In this document: piece after piece, positions 15,445 to 23,833 of the stretch
Layout of the letters: every line of letters starts with the position of its first letter
Numbering within the stretch: position 1 is the first letter of the stretch
Origin: Agromyces fucosus
Lineage (GTDB): Bacteria > Actinomycetota > Actinomycetes > Actinomycetales > Microbacteriaceae
Direction: 5' to 3'
DNA length: 64,000 nt
Assembly (NCBI RefSeq): GCF_004134865.1
Contig: NZ_SDPO01000002.1
Location: forward strand, 1,116,001 to 1,180,000
Program-made: the position numbers and the translations under genes
The notes under the pieces: generated by a model
Seen by the model: the letters and a program-made list of their open reading frames with translations, nothing else
Database searches by the model: none
Told to the model about the DNA's origin: nothing

Positions 15445-16566
15445 TCAGGCGGCGGTCAACGCCATCTCCGCGGTACGGACGTAGTCGAGCGAGCGGGCGA
15501 CCGCTCCTCGTGCGACGGCGTCCGAGCCGAGTGGCGAGAGGCTGAACTGCGGAACGTAGAGGCAATACGGCGAAACCGCCGCCTCGAGCGCGCGCACGAA
15601 CGGCAAGCCGGCCCGCGCGAACCCGCCGCCGACGACGACGATCTGCGGGTCGATGGCGAGGATGAGCGTCGCGAGTCCACCGGCGATCTCCTCGGCGAAC
15701 GCGTTCACCGCCGCGACCGCGTGCGCCTCGCCACTCGCGGCTCCGGTCAGGAGTGAATCCACGCTCCGGTCACCCGCGCGTCGGTGGAACCGTTCCACGG
15801 CGTCGTTCCAACCGATCCTGGCGTTGGCGCCGATCTCACCGGCACCGCCGTGGTATCCACGGATGACCCGGCCGTCGACGATCAGGCCCGCCGCGATGCG
15901 ATGGCCCGCGAGCAGGAAGATCGCGTCTGCAGCGCCGACCGCGTGGCCCCATGCCGCCTCGGCACGCGTCGCCAGTTTGGCGTCGTTGTCGAACGACACG
16001 TTGGATGCCGGGAAGGCGTTGCGGAGTCGTTGCGGAAGGTGCGATTCGAGCCAGTCGGGCACCACCGTGGTCAGAGCGATGTCGCCATCGGCATCGACGA
16101 TCGCGGGTACCCCGACCGTGATCGCGCGGATCTGCGCCCCGTCGACCCCGGCAGCATCGAGTGAGTGCATGACCAGGTCGTGGATCGCGTTCCATGCGGC
16201 GTCGCCCGTCTCGAGGTCCAGCGCGCTCCGCCGTTCGGCGTGAAGGTGGTTTCCGCGGAGGTCGGCGACGATCACGGCGGCGTTGTGTGGGCCGACATCG
16301 ATGCCGACGACGACTCCGGCGAGGGCTGCGAAGCGATAGCGGCGCGCGGGTCTCCCTGCCTTGTGCGGCGCGGCGGCGGCGGAGATCTCCTCCACCCATC
16401 CCTCGGCGGTGAGGTCGTTCAACGCTGCTTCGACCGTCGGCCGAGAGAGTGCCACCCGTGCAGCGAGTTCCGTGACGGAGCGTGGATCGCCGTCGTTGAA
16501 ATGGAGTTCGCGGAGTACGGCGCGCGAGTTGATCCAGCGCAGCGTTGCAACGTCGCTCCCGCTCAT
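15445..16566 (-). CDS. ROK-family transcriptional repressor
   Basis: 373 residues. A MarR-like winged helix (RAVLRELHFNDGDPRSVTELAARVALSRPTVEAALNDLTAEGWVEE) precedes a ROK sugar-kinase-like domain: VVGIDVGPHNAAVIVADL, FDNDAKLATRAEAAWG, GRVIRGYHGGAGEIGA and VVVGGGFARAG. The cysteine-rich zinc motif found in many ROK proteins is absent, as is common in this XylR-like branch. A GTG nine bases upstream is a possible alternative start. A -10 TAGACT on the minus strand (16612 to 16607) touches operator 1. It most likely represses the divergent ABC importer. Confidence 0.9.
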   Translation of the reverse strand: MSGSDVATLRWINSRAVLRELHFNDGDPRSVTELAARVALSRPTVEAALNDLTAEGWVEEISAAAAPHKAGRPARRYRFAALAGVVVGIDVGPHNAAVIVADLRGNHLHAERRSALDLETGDAAWNAIHDLVMHSLDAAGVDGAQIRAITVGVPAIVDADGDIALTTVVPDWLESHLPQRLRNAFPASNVSFDNDAKLATRAEAAWGHAVGAADAIFLLAGHRIAAGLIVDGRVIRGYHGGAGEIGANARIGWNDAVERFHRRAGDRSVDSLLTGAASGEAHAVAAVNAFAEEIAGGLATLILAIDPQIVVVGGGFARAGLPFVRALEAAVSPYCLYVPQFSLSPLGSDAVARGAVARSLDYVRTAEMALTAA

Positions 16567-16612
16567 CTGCGTCACAGCAGCCACCAACTTCCTGGGTCGT
16601 GACCGAAGTCTA

Positions 16613-16703
16613 CAAAACGAAGGGCATTTGTGAAAATGTCCTGCGCGTGTTGACAGCCCGAGTCGGAGAGCGTAACGTCCCAAAACGAAAAGCCCTTGTG
16701 AAA
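16613..16703 (+). promoter_or_regulatory. ABC importer promoter bracketed by two ROK-type operators
   Basis: Promoter -35 TTGACA (16650-16655), 17-bp spacer, -10 TAACGT (16673-16678). Two 23-bp direct repeats, 19/23 identical, lie at 16613-16635 and 16681-16703; each starts CAAAACGAA and ends TTGTGAAA, with ACAAA...TTTGT-like inner symmetry as in XylR-type ROK sites. The repeats start 68 bp apart. Copy 1 overlaps the minus-strand ROK promoter and copy 2 covers the ABC transcription start. The layout suggests looping repression of both directions. Confidence 0.75.
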
Positions 16704-16741
16704 TACCCGAGGGGCCCACACAGCAGTCAACTAGGAGCATC

Positions 16742-18058
16742 ATGCAACGGAGCAAGTTCGTCCTCTCCGCTCTCGGCGCGTTCGCCGTCGCGGGCCTTCT
16801 TGCCGGGTGCGCGCCCGGCGCATCGAGCAGTTCGAGCGGTCCTCGCGAAGAGGCGAGCAAGGACCTCGGTGCCGAGGAGATCACGCTCAGCCTCGTTTCG
16901 ACGCCGGAGTCGGGTGAGTCCACGAAGGCGACGATCGCCGCGTTCGAGGAGCAGTTCCCGAACGTGACCGTCGACTACACGCAGACGAACTACGAGGACT
17001 ACAACAAGAGCGTCAATCTCGCGCTCAGCTCGGACGAGTCCCCCGACATCGTCCTGCTCAACAGCGTCGCGAACACGGTCAAGAACGACCTCGTGCTCGA
17101 CCTCGACCCGTACGCCGAGCTGTACGACTGGGCGGACGTCTACCCGAGCAACCAGCTCGACCAGTGGCGGGTCGCCGAAGACGGCACGACATTGGGACCC
17201 GGCGGCTCGCTCTACGCCGCACCAGCCGGCTTCTCGATCGTCGGTCTGTATTACAACAAGGCGATCGCGGCGAAGCTCGGCATCACCGAGGCGCCGACGA
17301 GCCTCGACGCATTCGAAGCAGACCTCGCGAAGGCGCAGGCGGCGGGCGTGCTGCCGCTGCAGCTCGGCAACTCGCAGGGGCACTCGAGTTTCGTCGTGCA
17401 GCTGATGGGGCAGGCTGCCGATGGAGCGGCCGAGGCTGCGAAGTGGGTCTTCGGGGCTGCCGGCAGCGACTTCGCCACAGACGGCAACACCGTTGCTGCC
17501 ACCAAGCTCGCCGACTGGGCTGCGAAGGGATACATCCCCGCCGACGCCAACGGCGTCGACCTGCAGGGTGCGGTCGACAACTTCGTGCAGGGCGAGGGCC
17601 TCTTCTTCGTCGACGGCAACTGGGATGCCTCCAAGATCGGCGACGGACTCGGCGCGGATGCCGGGTTCGCACCCTTCCCCGGCGAGAACGTGACCGCGAT
17701 CGGCACCTCGGTCGCCTATGCGATCTCGTCGAAGAGCGAGCATCCCAACGCGGCTGCCGCGTTCCTCGACTTCCTCAACTCTCCCGAGGCGTCCGAGCAG
17801 CAGTTCGCCCAGGGCTTCATGCCCGTCGACCCGTCGGCGGCCACGCCTGAGCCCGGCACGGTCAAGGAGGCCATCGTGAACGCCTGGAGCCAGGTCGTCG
17901 AGTCGAACGGCTTGGTCGGCTTCAACAACAACGCAACGGCGACGATGAACGACACGCTCACCGCTGCCAGCCAGGAACTCCTCGCGGCGAAGATCTCGCC
18001 CGAGGACTTCATCTCCCAGGTTCAGGCCGATTGGGCCCAGACGCATGGTCAGGGCTGA
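16742..18058 (+). CDS. ABC sugar importer, substrate-binding lipoprotein
   Basis: 438-residue extracellular solute-binding protein (family 1, MalE-like). The lipoprotein signal is clear: basic N-terminus, hydrophobic helix, and lipobox LLAGC with the acylated Cys at about residue 22, followed by a Ser-rich linker. Recurrent family segments are ITLSLVSTPESGE, SPDIVLLNSVA, PAGFSIVGLYYNKAIAAKLG and FFVDGNW. It is the first gene of the ROK-controlled operon, followed by two permeases. No ATPase gene is present, so a shared MsiK-type ATPase encoded elsewhere is expected. Confidence 0.93.
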   Translation: MQRSKFVLSALGAFAVAGLLAGCAPGASSSSSGPREEASKDLGAEEITLSLVSTPESGESTKATIAAFEEQFPNVTVDYTQTNYEDYNKSVNLALSSDESPDIVLLNSVANTVKNDLVLDLDPYAELYDWADVYPSNQLDQWRVAEDGTTLGPGGSLYAAPAGFSIVGLYYNKAIAAKLGITEAPTSLDAFEADLAKAQAAGVLPLQLGNSQGHSSFVVQLMGQAADGAAEAAKWVFGAAGSDFATDGNTVAATKLADWAAKGYIPADANGVDLQGAVDNFVQGEGLFFVDGNWDASKIGDGLGADAGFAPFPGENVTAIGTSVAYAISSKSEHPNAAAAFLDFLNSPEASEQQFAQGFMPVDPSAATPEPGTVKEAIVNAWSQVVESNGLVGFNNNATATMNDTLTAASQELLAAKISPEDFISQVQADWAQTHGQG

Positions 18059-19091
18059 CCTGCGGAACCGCTCGGCCAGCGCGAATGCGGGGGCGTCGAT
18101 CAACGGCGCTCCCGCCCCCGCCTCAGCCGGCGCGGTCGAGGCCGACCGGGTCGCGCCCTCCGCGGTCGGTACTTCGAAGGTCGATACCTCGAAGCCGGAA
18201 CGTCATCGGCCGGCACTTCGCCGCTCGCATCGTCGACAGGCGCGCACTGCACTGCTCTACATATTGCCGGCCTTCGTCTTCTACGGATTGTTCGTGGCTG
18301 CACCCTGGCTGCACAGCATCTGGATCTCGTTCTACGACTGGGACGGAATCGGACCGTCAACCTGGGTGGGCCTCGAGAACTACGTGGCGGTGCTCACGGA
18401 GCCACTGCTGCAGAGGGCGCTCCTGAACGGGCTCGGATTCATCGTCTTCTACACGGTGCTCCCCGTCGGCCTGGGCCTCGTCATCGCCGCCGTCATCGCA
18501 GCTCGGCAGCGTCGTGGCGCGGGCATCCTGCGCACGATCCTCTTCCTGCCGCAGATCCTCCCGCTCGTCGCGGTCGGCGTGATCTGGCGCTATCTCTACG
18601 GCACTGACGGCCCGATCAACCAGGTGCTCACCGGTGCCGGCCTGGGCGACCTCACCCGCGCATGGCTCGGCGACTTCGAATGGGCCTACTTCGCGGTCGG
18701 CTTCGTCGGGACCTGGGTGACGACCGGACTCTGCACCATGCTGCTCCTCGCGGGCATGCAGAAGATCGATCCGTCCCTGTACGAGGCGGCGCGGATCGAC
18801 CGTGCGGGCGCCGTGCGCCAATTCTTCCACGTGACCCTGCCGGGCCTGCGGCCCGAGATCGTGATCGCCGTCACCGTGACCATCATCTCCGCACTCGCGA
18901 GCTTCGACGTCGTCTACGTCACCACTGGCGGGGGCCCCGGTCGCACGACGACCGTGCCGGGCGTGCTCATCTACCAACTCGTCTTCACCTCGAACCGGGT
19001 CGGTGTCGCCTGCGCCCTCGCGACCGTGCTCAGCGCGCTGATCCTCGCCATCGTCGCCGTCGTCGGTCGACTCGGAAAGGAGCGATCATGA
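18045..19091 (+). CDS. ABC sugar importer permease 1 (MalF-like)
   Basis: 348-residue permease with a hydrophilic, Ala/Ser/Arg-rich N-terminal extension of about 65 residues before the first of six helices (TALLYILPAFVFYGLFVAAPW). The EAA loop for ATPase docking is YEAARIDRAGAVRQFFHVTLPGL. The ATG at 18045 overlaps the lipoprotein gene by 14 bp, and its Shine-Dalgarno sequence is weak, so a later start inside the extension cannot be excluded. The stop overlaps the next permease start as ATGA. Confidence 0.92.
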   Translation: MVRADLRNRSASANAGASINGAPAPASAGAVEADRVAPSAVGTSKVDTSKPERHRPALRRSHRRQARTALLYILPAFVFYGLFVAAPWLHSIWISFYDWDGIGPSTWVGLENYVAVLTEPLLQRALLNGLGFIVFYTVLPVGLGLVIAAVIAARQRRGAGILRTILFLPQILPLVAVGVIWRYLYGTDGPINQVLTGAGLGDLTRAWLGDFEWAYFAVGFVGTWVTTGLCTMLLLAGMQKIDPSLYEAARIDRAGAVRQFFHVTLPGLRPEIVIAVTVTIISALASFDVVYVTTGGGPGRTTTVPGVLIYQLVFTSNRVGVACALATVLSALILAIVAVVGRLGKERS

Positions 19092-19906
19092 ACCGCGTCG
19101 CCTCACGCGTTCTCTCGAACGCCTTCCTCCTGATCGCGGCAGCATCGGTGGTCATCCCGTTCCTCGCGCTCATGAGCGCAGCCCTGCAGCCGAGCAGCAC
19201 CCTGGCGCCGCGCCTCGAGTGGCCGAGCGATCCGCAGTGGTCGAACTTCGCCGAGGCATGGACCGCAGCGGGCTTCGCCTCGCTGATCCGATCGAGCGCG
19301 ATCATCGCGCTCGTGGTGGTGCCGATCGCGTTGATCTGCGCGACCCTCGCCGGCTACGCCATGGGAACCATGCGGTTGCGTGGAAAGGGTGCGCTCTTCG
19401 CGTTCTTCATCGCCGGGCTGACGCTGCCGTATGAGGCGATCGTGATCCCGCTGTACTTCGACTTCCGAAGCATCGGGCTGATCGACACCTACTGGGCGGT
19501 GATCTTGCCACTGGCCGGTGCGTTCATGCCGTTCGGGATCTTCTGGATGCGGTCGCACTTCGAGGCGATTCCGCGCGAACTCATCGAGGCCGCCGAGCTG
19601 GACGGCGCTTCGAGCTTCCGTGTCCTCACCCAGGTGCTCCTGCCGACCGCGCGCCCCGCCCTCGTCACCCTCGGACTGCTCAACTTCATGTGGGCGTGGA
19701 ACCAGTTCCTCCTCGCCCTCATCCTGCTCAGGGATCCCTCCATGCGCACCGCCCCGTCGGGCCTCGGTACGTTCGTGCAGCAGTACGGCGAGAACATCCC
19801 CCTGCTGGCCGCCGGCACGCTCATCGTCATCGCGCCGATCGTCATCCTCTATTTCATCTTCCAGCGGCAGTTCATCAGCGGCATGCTGCAAGGCGCGATC
19901 AAGTGA
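19088..19906 (+). CDS. ABC sugar importer permease 2 (MalG-like)
   Basis: 272-residue permease with six predicted helices. The EAA loop is IPRELIEAAELDGASSFRVLTQVLLPTARP, typical of the MalG partner. AAGGAG lies 6 nt before the ATG, which overlaps the previous stop (ATGA). It pairs with permease 1 to form the channel. The C-terminal end FISGMLQGAIK is the common terminus of this family. Confidence 0.94.
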   Translation: MNRVASRVLSNAFLLIAAASVVIPFLALMSAALQPSSTLAPRLEWPSDPQWSNFAEAWTAAGFASLIRSSAIIALVVVPIALICATLAGYAMGTMRLRGKGALFAFFIAGLTLPYEAIVIPLYFDFRSIGLIDTYWAVILPLAGAFMPFGIFWMRSHFEAIPRELIEAAELDGASSFRVLTQVLLPTARPALVTLGLLNFMWAWNQFLLALILLRDPSMRTAPSGLGTFVQQYGENIPLLAAGTLIVIAPIVILYFIFQRQFISGMLQGAIK

Positions 19907-21219
19907 GCGCCGGCACCGACCAGAAAGTCCCATCAATGCCCGACATCGTGCGTCTCGCCATCATCGGAGCCGGATCCCGCGGCACCAACTACGCCCGCTT
20001 GGCGACAGCTTCCGGTCGCGGGGCAGTCGTCGCCGTCGTCGACCCCGACCCCCGACGACGCGCCTCATTCGCGGCGGAGTACGAGCTCCCCGAGACATCC
20101 GTCTTCGCCGACTGGCGAGACCTCGCAGCCCTGCCGAGGCTCGCGGATGCCGCGGTGATCGCGACCCCGGATCGCCTCCACACCGACCCGGCCATCGCCT
20201 TCGCCGATGCCGGATATCACCTCCTCCTCGAGAAGCCGATGGCGCCCACCGCCGCGGACAGCGAACGGATCGTCGAGGCAGCGGAACGCAACGATGTACT
20301 GCTCATGGTGTGTCATGTGATGCGGTACAGCGGGTACAGTCGCGCCCTGAAGGAACTGCTCGACGCCGGTCGAATCGGCGAGATCATCTCGGTCGAGCAT
20401 CTCGAGCCCATCGGCTGGTGGCATTTCGCGCACTCGTACGTTCGCGGCAACTGGGCGAGGGAGGCCGAGTCCAGCTCGATGCTCATGGCGAAGTCGAGCC
20501 ACGACCTCGACTGGCTCAGCCACATCATCGGCGAGCCGGTTCGTCGAGTCTCCTCATTCGGCAGCCTGAGTTTCTTCACCCCGGCGAACAAGCCTGCAAC
20601 GGCTGCCGAACGATGTGTCGACTGCCCGCTCGTGGGCACCTGCGCCTACTCCGCTCCGCGGATCTACGAGCGGTTCCTCGGGGACCCGGTCGGCGAGCGT
20701 TGGCCTCTCGCGGTACTCGCCGACCCGGTCACTCCCGAACGGATCGGCGAGGCGCTCCGCACCGGGCCGTACGGCGCCTGTGTGTTCAACGGAGACAACG
20801 ACGTCGCCGACCATCAGGTGGTGAACCTCGAATACGCGAACGGGGCGACCGCGTCGTTCACCGTCACCGCATTCACCGAACTCGACTTCCGCAAGACGAG
20901 AATCTTCGGCAGCCGGGGAAGCATCGACGGTGACGGCCGGAACCTCGTCATCCACGACTTCGAGACCGACAAGAAGGAGACGATCGAAACCGCGATCGAT
21001 GGCGGCGCCAGTGCGGCCGATGGCCACGGTGGTGCAGACACGGCGCTCATCGATGCGTTCCTCACCGCGGTGCGTTCGGGTGATCGCGCGCTCGTCGAGT
21101 CCGGCGGACGGGAGAGCCTGCGTTCACACGAGATCGTCTGGGCCGCCGAAGCGGCCCGCCGAAGCGGCACCGTCGTCGAGATCCGCACGGCAACCGAGGC
21201 CGTGCTCGCGACCCCGTGA
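19903..21219 (+). CDS. Gfo/Idh/MocA-family oxidoreductase with Cys cluster
   Basis: 438 residues if started at the GTG overlapping the permease stop (GTGA); an ATG at 19936 (427 aa) begins exactly at the domain and is the alternative. Rossmann motif LAIIGAGSRGTNYA, catalytic signature YHLLLEKPMAPTAADSE. A C-x2-C-x5-C cluster (CVDCPLVGTC) sits about residue 230-240 in the C-terminal domain; related enzymes carry the same cluster, which may bind a metal or be structural. As last gene of the importer operon it probably oxidises the imported sugar or polyol. Confidence 0.9.
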   Translation: MSAGTDQKVPSMPDIVRLAIIGAGSRGTNYARLATASGRGAVVAVVDPDPRRRASFAAEYELPETSVFADWRDLAALPRLADAAVIATPDRLHTDPAIAFADAGYHLLLEKPMAPTAADSERIVEAAERNDVLLMVCHVMRYSGYSRALKELLDAGRIGEIISVEHLEPIGWWHFAHSYVRGNWAREAESSSMLMAKSSHDLDWLSHIIGEPVRRVSSFGSLSFFTPANKPATAAERCVDCPLVGTCAYSAPRIYERFLGDPVGERWPLAVLADPVTPERIGEALRTGPYGACVFNGDNDVADHQVVNLEYANGATASFTVTAFTELDFRKTRIFGSRGSIDGDGRNLVIHDFETDKKETIETAIDGGASAADGHGGADTALIDAFLTAVRSGDRALVESGGRESLRSHEIVWAAEAARRSGTVVEIRTATEAVLATP

Positions 21220-21232
21220 ACACGGGGTCGCG
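21207..21232 (+). terminator. Terminator hairpin overlapping the stop codon
   Basis: CGCGACCCCGTG (21207-21218) and CACGGGGTCGCG (21221-21232) form a perfect 12-bp inverted repeat around AA. The oxidoreductase stop codon (21217-21219) lies inside it. It ends the importer operon and also faces the convergent gene at 21239. Confidence 0.65.
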
Positions 21233-21238
21233 CCGACG

Positions 21239-21688
21239 TCACCGAGGACGCACGTCATCCATGCTGACGAAGCCGATCGCCGCGAAGTAACACTTGGAGA
21301 AGTCCACCGAGGCGTCGCGCAGCTGCGTGTTGTCGATGACGTAGGCGATGTTCACCGGGAAGTCCTGCATGGCGAGGTGGATCGTCTCGCCCGCCACCCG
21401 GGCGCACATCACCAGCCCGAAGATGACGAGGTCGACCGAGCCGTCGTCGTGCACCCGGATCATCTGAGGGTCGGCCGCACCCGGGTCGACCCCGGCCTGC
21501 TCGAGGGCTGCCAGGGAAGTGCGGAAGTGGATCGGCTTCTTCGCGACGGCCAGGCTGTAGTCGGGTCGGTCGGACCCCGGCAGGATCCGCACCAGCTCGG
21601 CGTGCACGGGCAATTGCTCCAGGAGGTCGTCCGGCGCCGAGTCGATGCTGGTGATGACGATCTTCGGGCGCACATTGGGCTGAGTCAC
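21239..21688 (-). CDS. Hypothetical protein
   Basis: 149-residue soluble protein that I do not recognise. It has alternating strands and helices, starting VRPKIVITSIDSAPDDLLEQLPVHAELVRILPG, with two Cys (ARVMC-type position near residue 94 and KCYFAAIGF near the C-terminus). GTG at 21688 has no Shine-Dalgarno sequence, but TAGGCT (21700 to 21695, minus) ends 6 nt upstream, so a leaderless mRNA is likely. The promoter abuts the first copy of the 27-bp repeat. Confidence 0.6.
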   Translation of the reverse strand: MTQPNVRPKIVITSIDSAPDDLLEQLPVHAELVRILPGSDRPDYSLAVAKKPIHFRTSLAALEQAGVDPGAADPQMIRVHDDGSVDLVIFGLVMCARVAGETIHLAMQDFPVNIAYVIDNTQLRDASVDFSKCYFAAIGFVSMDDVRPR

Positions 21689-21700
21689 GCTCGAAGCCTA
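21689..21700 (-). promoter_or_regulatory. Leaderless-type -10 element of the 21688 gene
   Basis: Minus-strand TAGGCT (21700 to 21695), then 6 nt, then GTG at 21688; no ribosome-binding site. Confidence 0.55.
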
Positions 21701-21705
21701 GCTTC

Positions 21706-21732
21706 GGCGACCGTCGTGCAACGGTGATGGCG
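21706..21732. repeat. 27-bp direct repeat, copy 1
   Basis: Perfectly identical to 23767-23793 over 27 bases; flanking bases differ on both sides. It contains the short inverted repeat ACCGT-cgtgca-ACGGT. The two copies bracket the PadR/HAAS gene pair, 2,061 bp apart. Confidence 0.9.
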
Positions 21733-21792
21733 GCGGCCGGCGCGCGGTCAGGATCTTCGGCCTCGTGAACGGGCGGATGACCACCCTTCCGC

Positions 21793-21822
21793 TACCATGC
21801 ATCGACTGGTACCGTGCATCAC
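21793..21822 (+). promoter_or_regulatory. padR-type promoter with direct repeats
   Basis: TACCATGCAT (21793-21802) and TACCGTGCAT (21810-21819) are 9/10 identical, 17 bp apart. The second contains a -10-like TACCGT (21810-21815) ending 7 nt before the ATG at 21823. The arrangement fits a leaderless, autoregulated PadR gene. Confidence 0.5.
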
Positions 21823-22212
21823 ATGTATCCGGCCGATCGCGTCCAGACGAATCTCCGCAAGGGAGTGCTCGAATGGTGCGCGCTCGCCATCGTTCGCCGG
21901 GGCGACGTGTACGGTCGCGATCTCGCCAAAACCCTCTTCGACCTGGGGCTGCTCGCGAGTGAAGGCTCGCTGTACCCATTGCTCGCGCGTCTGCGCGCGT
22001 CGGGCTGGGTGGAGACCGACTGGCAGGAGTCGGCCGTCGGTCCGCCGCGCAGGTACTACCGGCTCACCGCGGCGGGAGCTGACGCCGTCGTCGGCTTCGA
22101 GGCCAGCTGGCGGGGATTCGCGACATCCGTCGATGCCGCGCTGGCGCAGGGCGACGATGACGGCGACGATGACCGCGGCGCGAAGACGGACGACGAGAGG
22201 ACGACACGATGA
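21823..22212 (+). CDS. PadR-family transcriptional regulator
   Basis: 129-residue PadR regulator: VLEWCALAIVRRGDVYGRDLAKTLFDLGLLASEGSLYPLLARLRASGWVETDWQ forms the winged helix, followed by PRRYYRLTAAGADAV. The ATG at 21823 fits the leaderless -10; GTG at 21814 is the alternative (132 aa). The acidic tail (QGDDDGDDDRG) precedes the stop, which overlaps the next start as ATGA. Such PadR genes coupled to a HAAS-domain membrane protein control their own operon; the signal is unknown. Confidence 0.93.
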   Translation: MYPADRVQTNLRKGVLEWCALAIVRRGDVYGRDLAKTLFDLGLLASEGSLYPLLARLRASGWVETDWQESAVGPPRRYYRLTAAGADAVVGFEASWRGFATSVDAALAQGDDDGDDDRGAKTDDERTTR

Positions 22213-23756
22213 CCGAGCTGCACACCGACCCGAGAGTCGACGCCTACCTCACCGAGGTGCGTCGCGCGGTCGCGGCGATCGACCCCACGCAGGCCGAGGG
22301 AATCGTGGCGGAACTCGCCGAGCATGTGCGCCAGGCCGCAGACGACGCCGAGCGCACGGGAACCCGACTCGATGTGCGTCAGGTGCTCCGAGAGCTGGGC
22401 GATCCAGCACTGGTCGCGGCCGCCGTCGAGCGTCCGGCGTCCGCGCCGGCGCCTGCGAGCGAGACGCGCTCCGCGACCACTGCATCGGTCGCGGCCGTCG
22501 AGCCGGCGATGGAGCGAATCTTCGGCTCCCCGGTCGCCGTCATCGTGACGCTGCTCATGCTGCTGACCGGAATGCTGGTGTCGCCGCTCGTGTCGCTTTC
22601 TGGGCTAATTCTGCTCTGGTGCTCGCCTCGATGGACGATCGGCGACAAGCTGGTCGGGACGGTTCTGAGCCCGGTCGTGCTCGTGTTCGGCCTTCCGTTC
22701 CTCAGCATCGTGTCCGGCCCGATCGCTTGGTCGTTCGCGATGTCGACACCGCTCATCGTCGTTCTGTTCCTCTTGCTTCGACTCCGCCGCCGGAAGGAGG
22801 ACGGCGCTGCACGCGTCCTGCAGGTGCCGCGGGCCGGTGCCCACGAGATGCCGCGGCATGGAGTACTCGGCCGACTCGACCGATGGCCCGCTGCGACCGT
22901 CGTCATCGCCGCTGCACCCGTCGGTCTCCTCGTCGTCGTGGCCTCGGCGCTCGCGACCCGAAGCTGGGCCTGGCTCCCGGTGACGGCGTCGATCGCTGCG
23001 GCACTTGTCATCATCGGCATCGCCGTCCTCTCGGCCTCCCGCGGCTGGAGCGCCGCCGAGCGGACGGTCGGCTTCGCAGCGATCGCAACCACGGCCGGAG
23101 CCCTGGCGCCGGTCGTGACCGCCGTGAGTGCGTCAGTCTCAGTGATCGAGGTCTGCACCGGCGACCAATGCCGCACCATCGCACCGGCACTGCCAGATGC
23201 TGCTGCGCTCCTCGACCCGATCGCGCGGTATGTGCTGCTGCCGATGGTGTTCGCCGCGGGGTGGACCGCTGCTCGCTTCAGGGCGGCGGGTTCCATCGGA
23301 CCAACGGGCACCGCCACGACGAGCCGCAACGGTTCGTTCGCCATCGCCGGCCTGGTGGTCATGTCAGCAGTCGTGCCGCCCGCCGTCGTCATGATGAGCA
23401 CCGGCAACATGTTCGCCGCGGTACTCGCCGTCGCTGCCATCGGCGCGTGGCTCACCGGCGTCGTCCTGGTGTTGCGGTCCGCGAGCTGGACCGCAGTGGA
23501 CCGCTGGCTCGTCACGGTGCCGGTGCCGGCGCTCCTGGCGTTCTCCTTCCTCTTCCTGATCGGCCCGGGTGGGCAGCCTGTGACCGGGCACTATGCCTCA
23601 TACCCGGCGGAGGTCCCGTTCGATGCGGCGTCGATGGCGTTGACCCTCGGGCTCGTGTGCTTGGTGGTGCAGGTGGCGATCGCGATCCGCCTGCTCGTCG
23701 CCCGACGATCCGCCAGCGGTGGAGTTCTTGAGCAGCGCCCGTCGGGCGTGCTCTGA
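22209..23756 (+). CDS. HAAS-domain multi-pass membrane protein
   Basis: 515 residues. The N-terminal cytoplasmic domain (about 1-75: DPRVDAYLTEVRRAVAAIDPTQAEGIVAELAEHVRQAADD...VRQVLRELGDPALVAAAV) is the HAAS/DUF1700-type domain found next to PadR regulators. It is followed by about ten hydrophobic helices, with a soluble segment containing two Cys (EVCTGDQCRTI) probably outside. It is coupled to padR by an ATGA overlap. Function is unknown; the pair may sense and adjust membrane state. Confidence 0.85.
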   Translation: MTELHTDPRVDAYLTEVRRAVAAIDPTQAEGIVAELAEHVRQAADDAERTGTRLDVRQVLRELGDPALVAAAVERPASAPAPASETRSATTASVAAVEPAMERIFGSPVAVIVTLLMLLTGMLVSPLVSLSGLILLWCSPRWTIGDKLVGTVLSPVVLVFGLPFLSIVSGPIAWSFAMSTPLIVVLFLLLRLRRRKEDGAARVLQVPRAGAHEMPRHGVLGRLDRWPAATVVIAAAPVGLLVVVASALATRSWAWLPVTASIAAALVIIGIAVLSASRGWSAAERTVGFAAIATTAGALAPVVTAVSASVSVIEVCTGDQCRTIAPALPDAAALLDPIARYVLLPMVFAAGWTAARFRAAGSIGPTGTATTSRNGSFAIAGLVVMSAVVPPAVVMMSTGNMFAAVLAVAAIGAWLTGVVLVLRSASWTAVDRWLVTVPVPALLAFSFLFLIGPGGQPVTGHYASYPAEVPFDAASMALTLGLVCLVVQVAIAIRLLVARRSASGGVLEQRPSGVL

Positions 23757-23766
23757 AGCGGATGAT

Positions 23767-23793
23767 GGCGACCGTCGTGCAACGGTGATGGCG
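23767..23793. repeat. 27-bp direct repeat, copy 2
   Basis: Identical to 21706-21732. It begins 11 bp after the stop of the HAAS gene, upstream of the next gene's promoter. Confidence 0.9.
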
Positions 23794-23821
23794 CCGGCAT
23801 CCGGAGCAGGTGCAGCGGTGT

Positions 23822-23833
23822 TACCGTGTGCCC
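23822..23833 (+). promoter_or_regulatory. Leaderless-type -10 element of the 23834 gene
   Basis: TACCGT (23822-23827) ends 6 nt before the ATG at 23834; the same hexamer precedes padR. No Shine-Dalgarno sequence. Confidence 0.55.
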
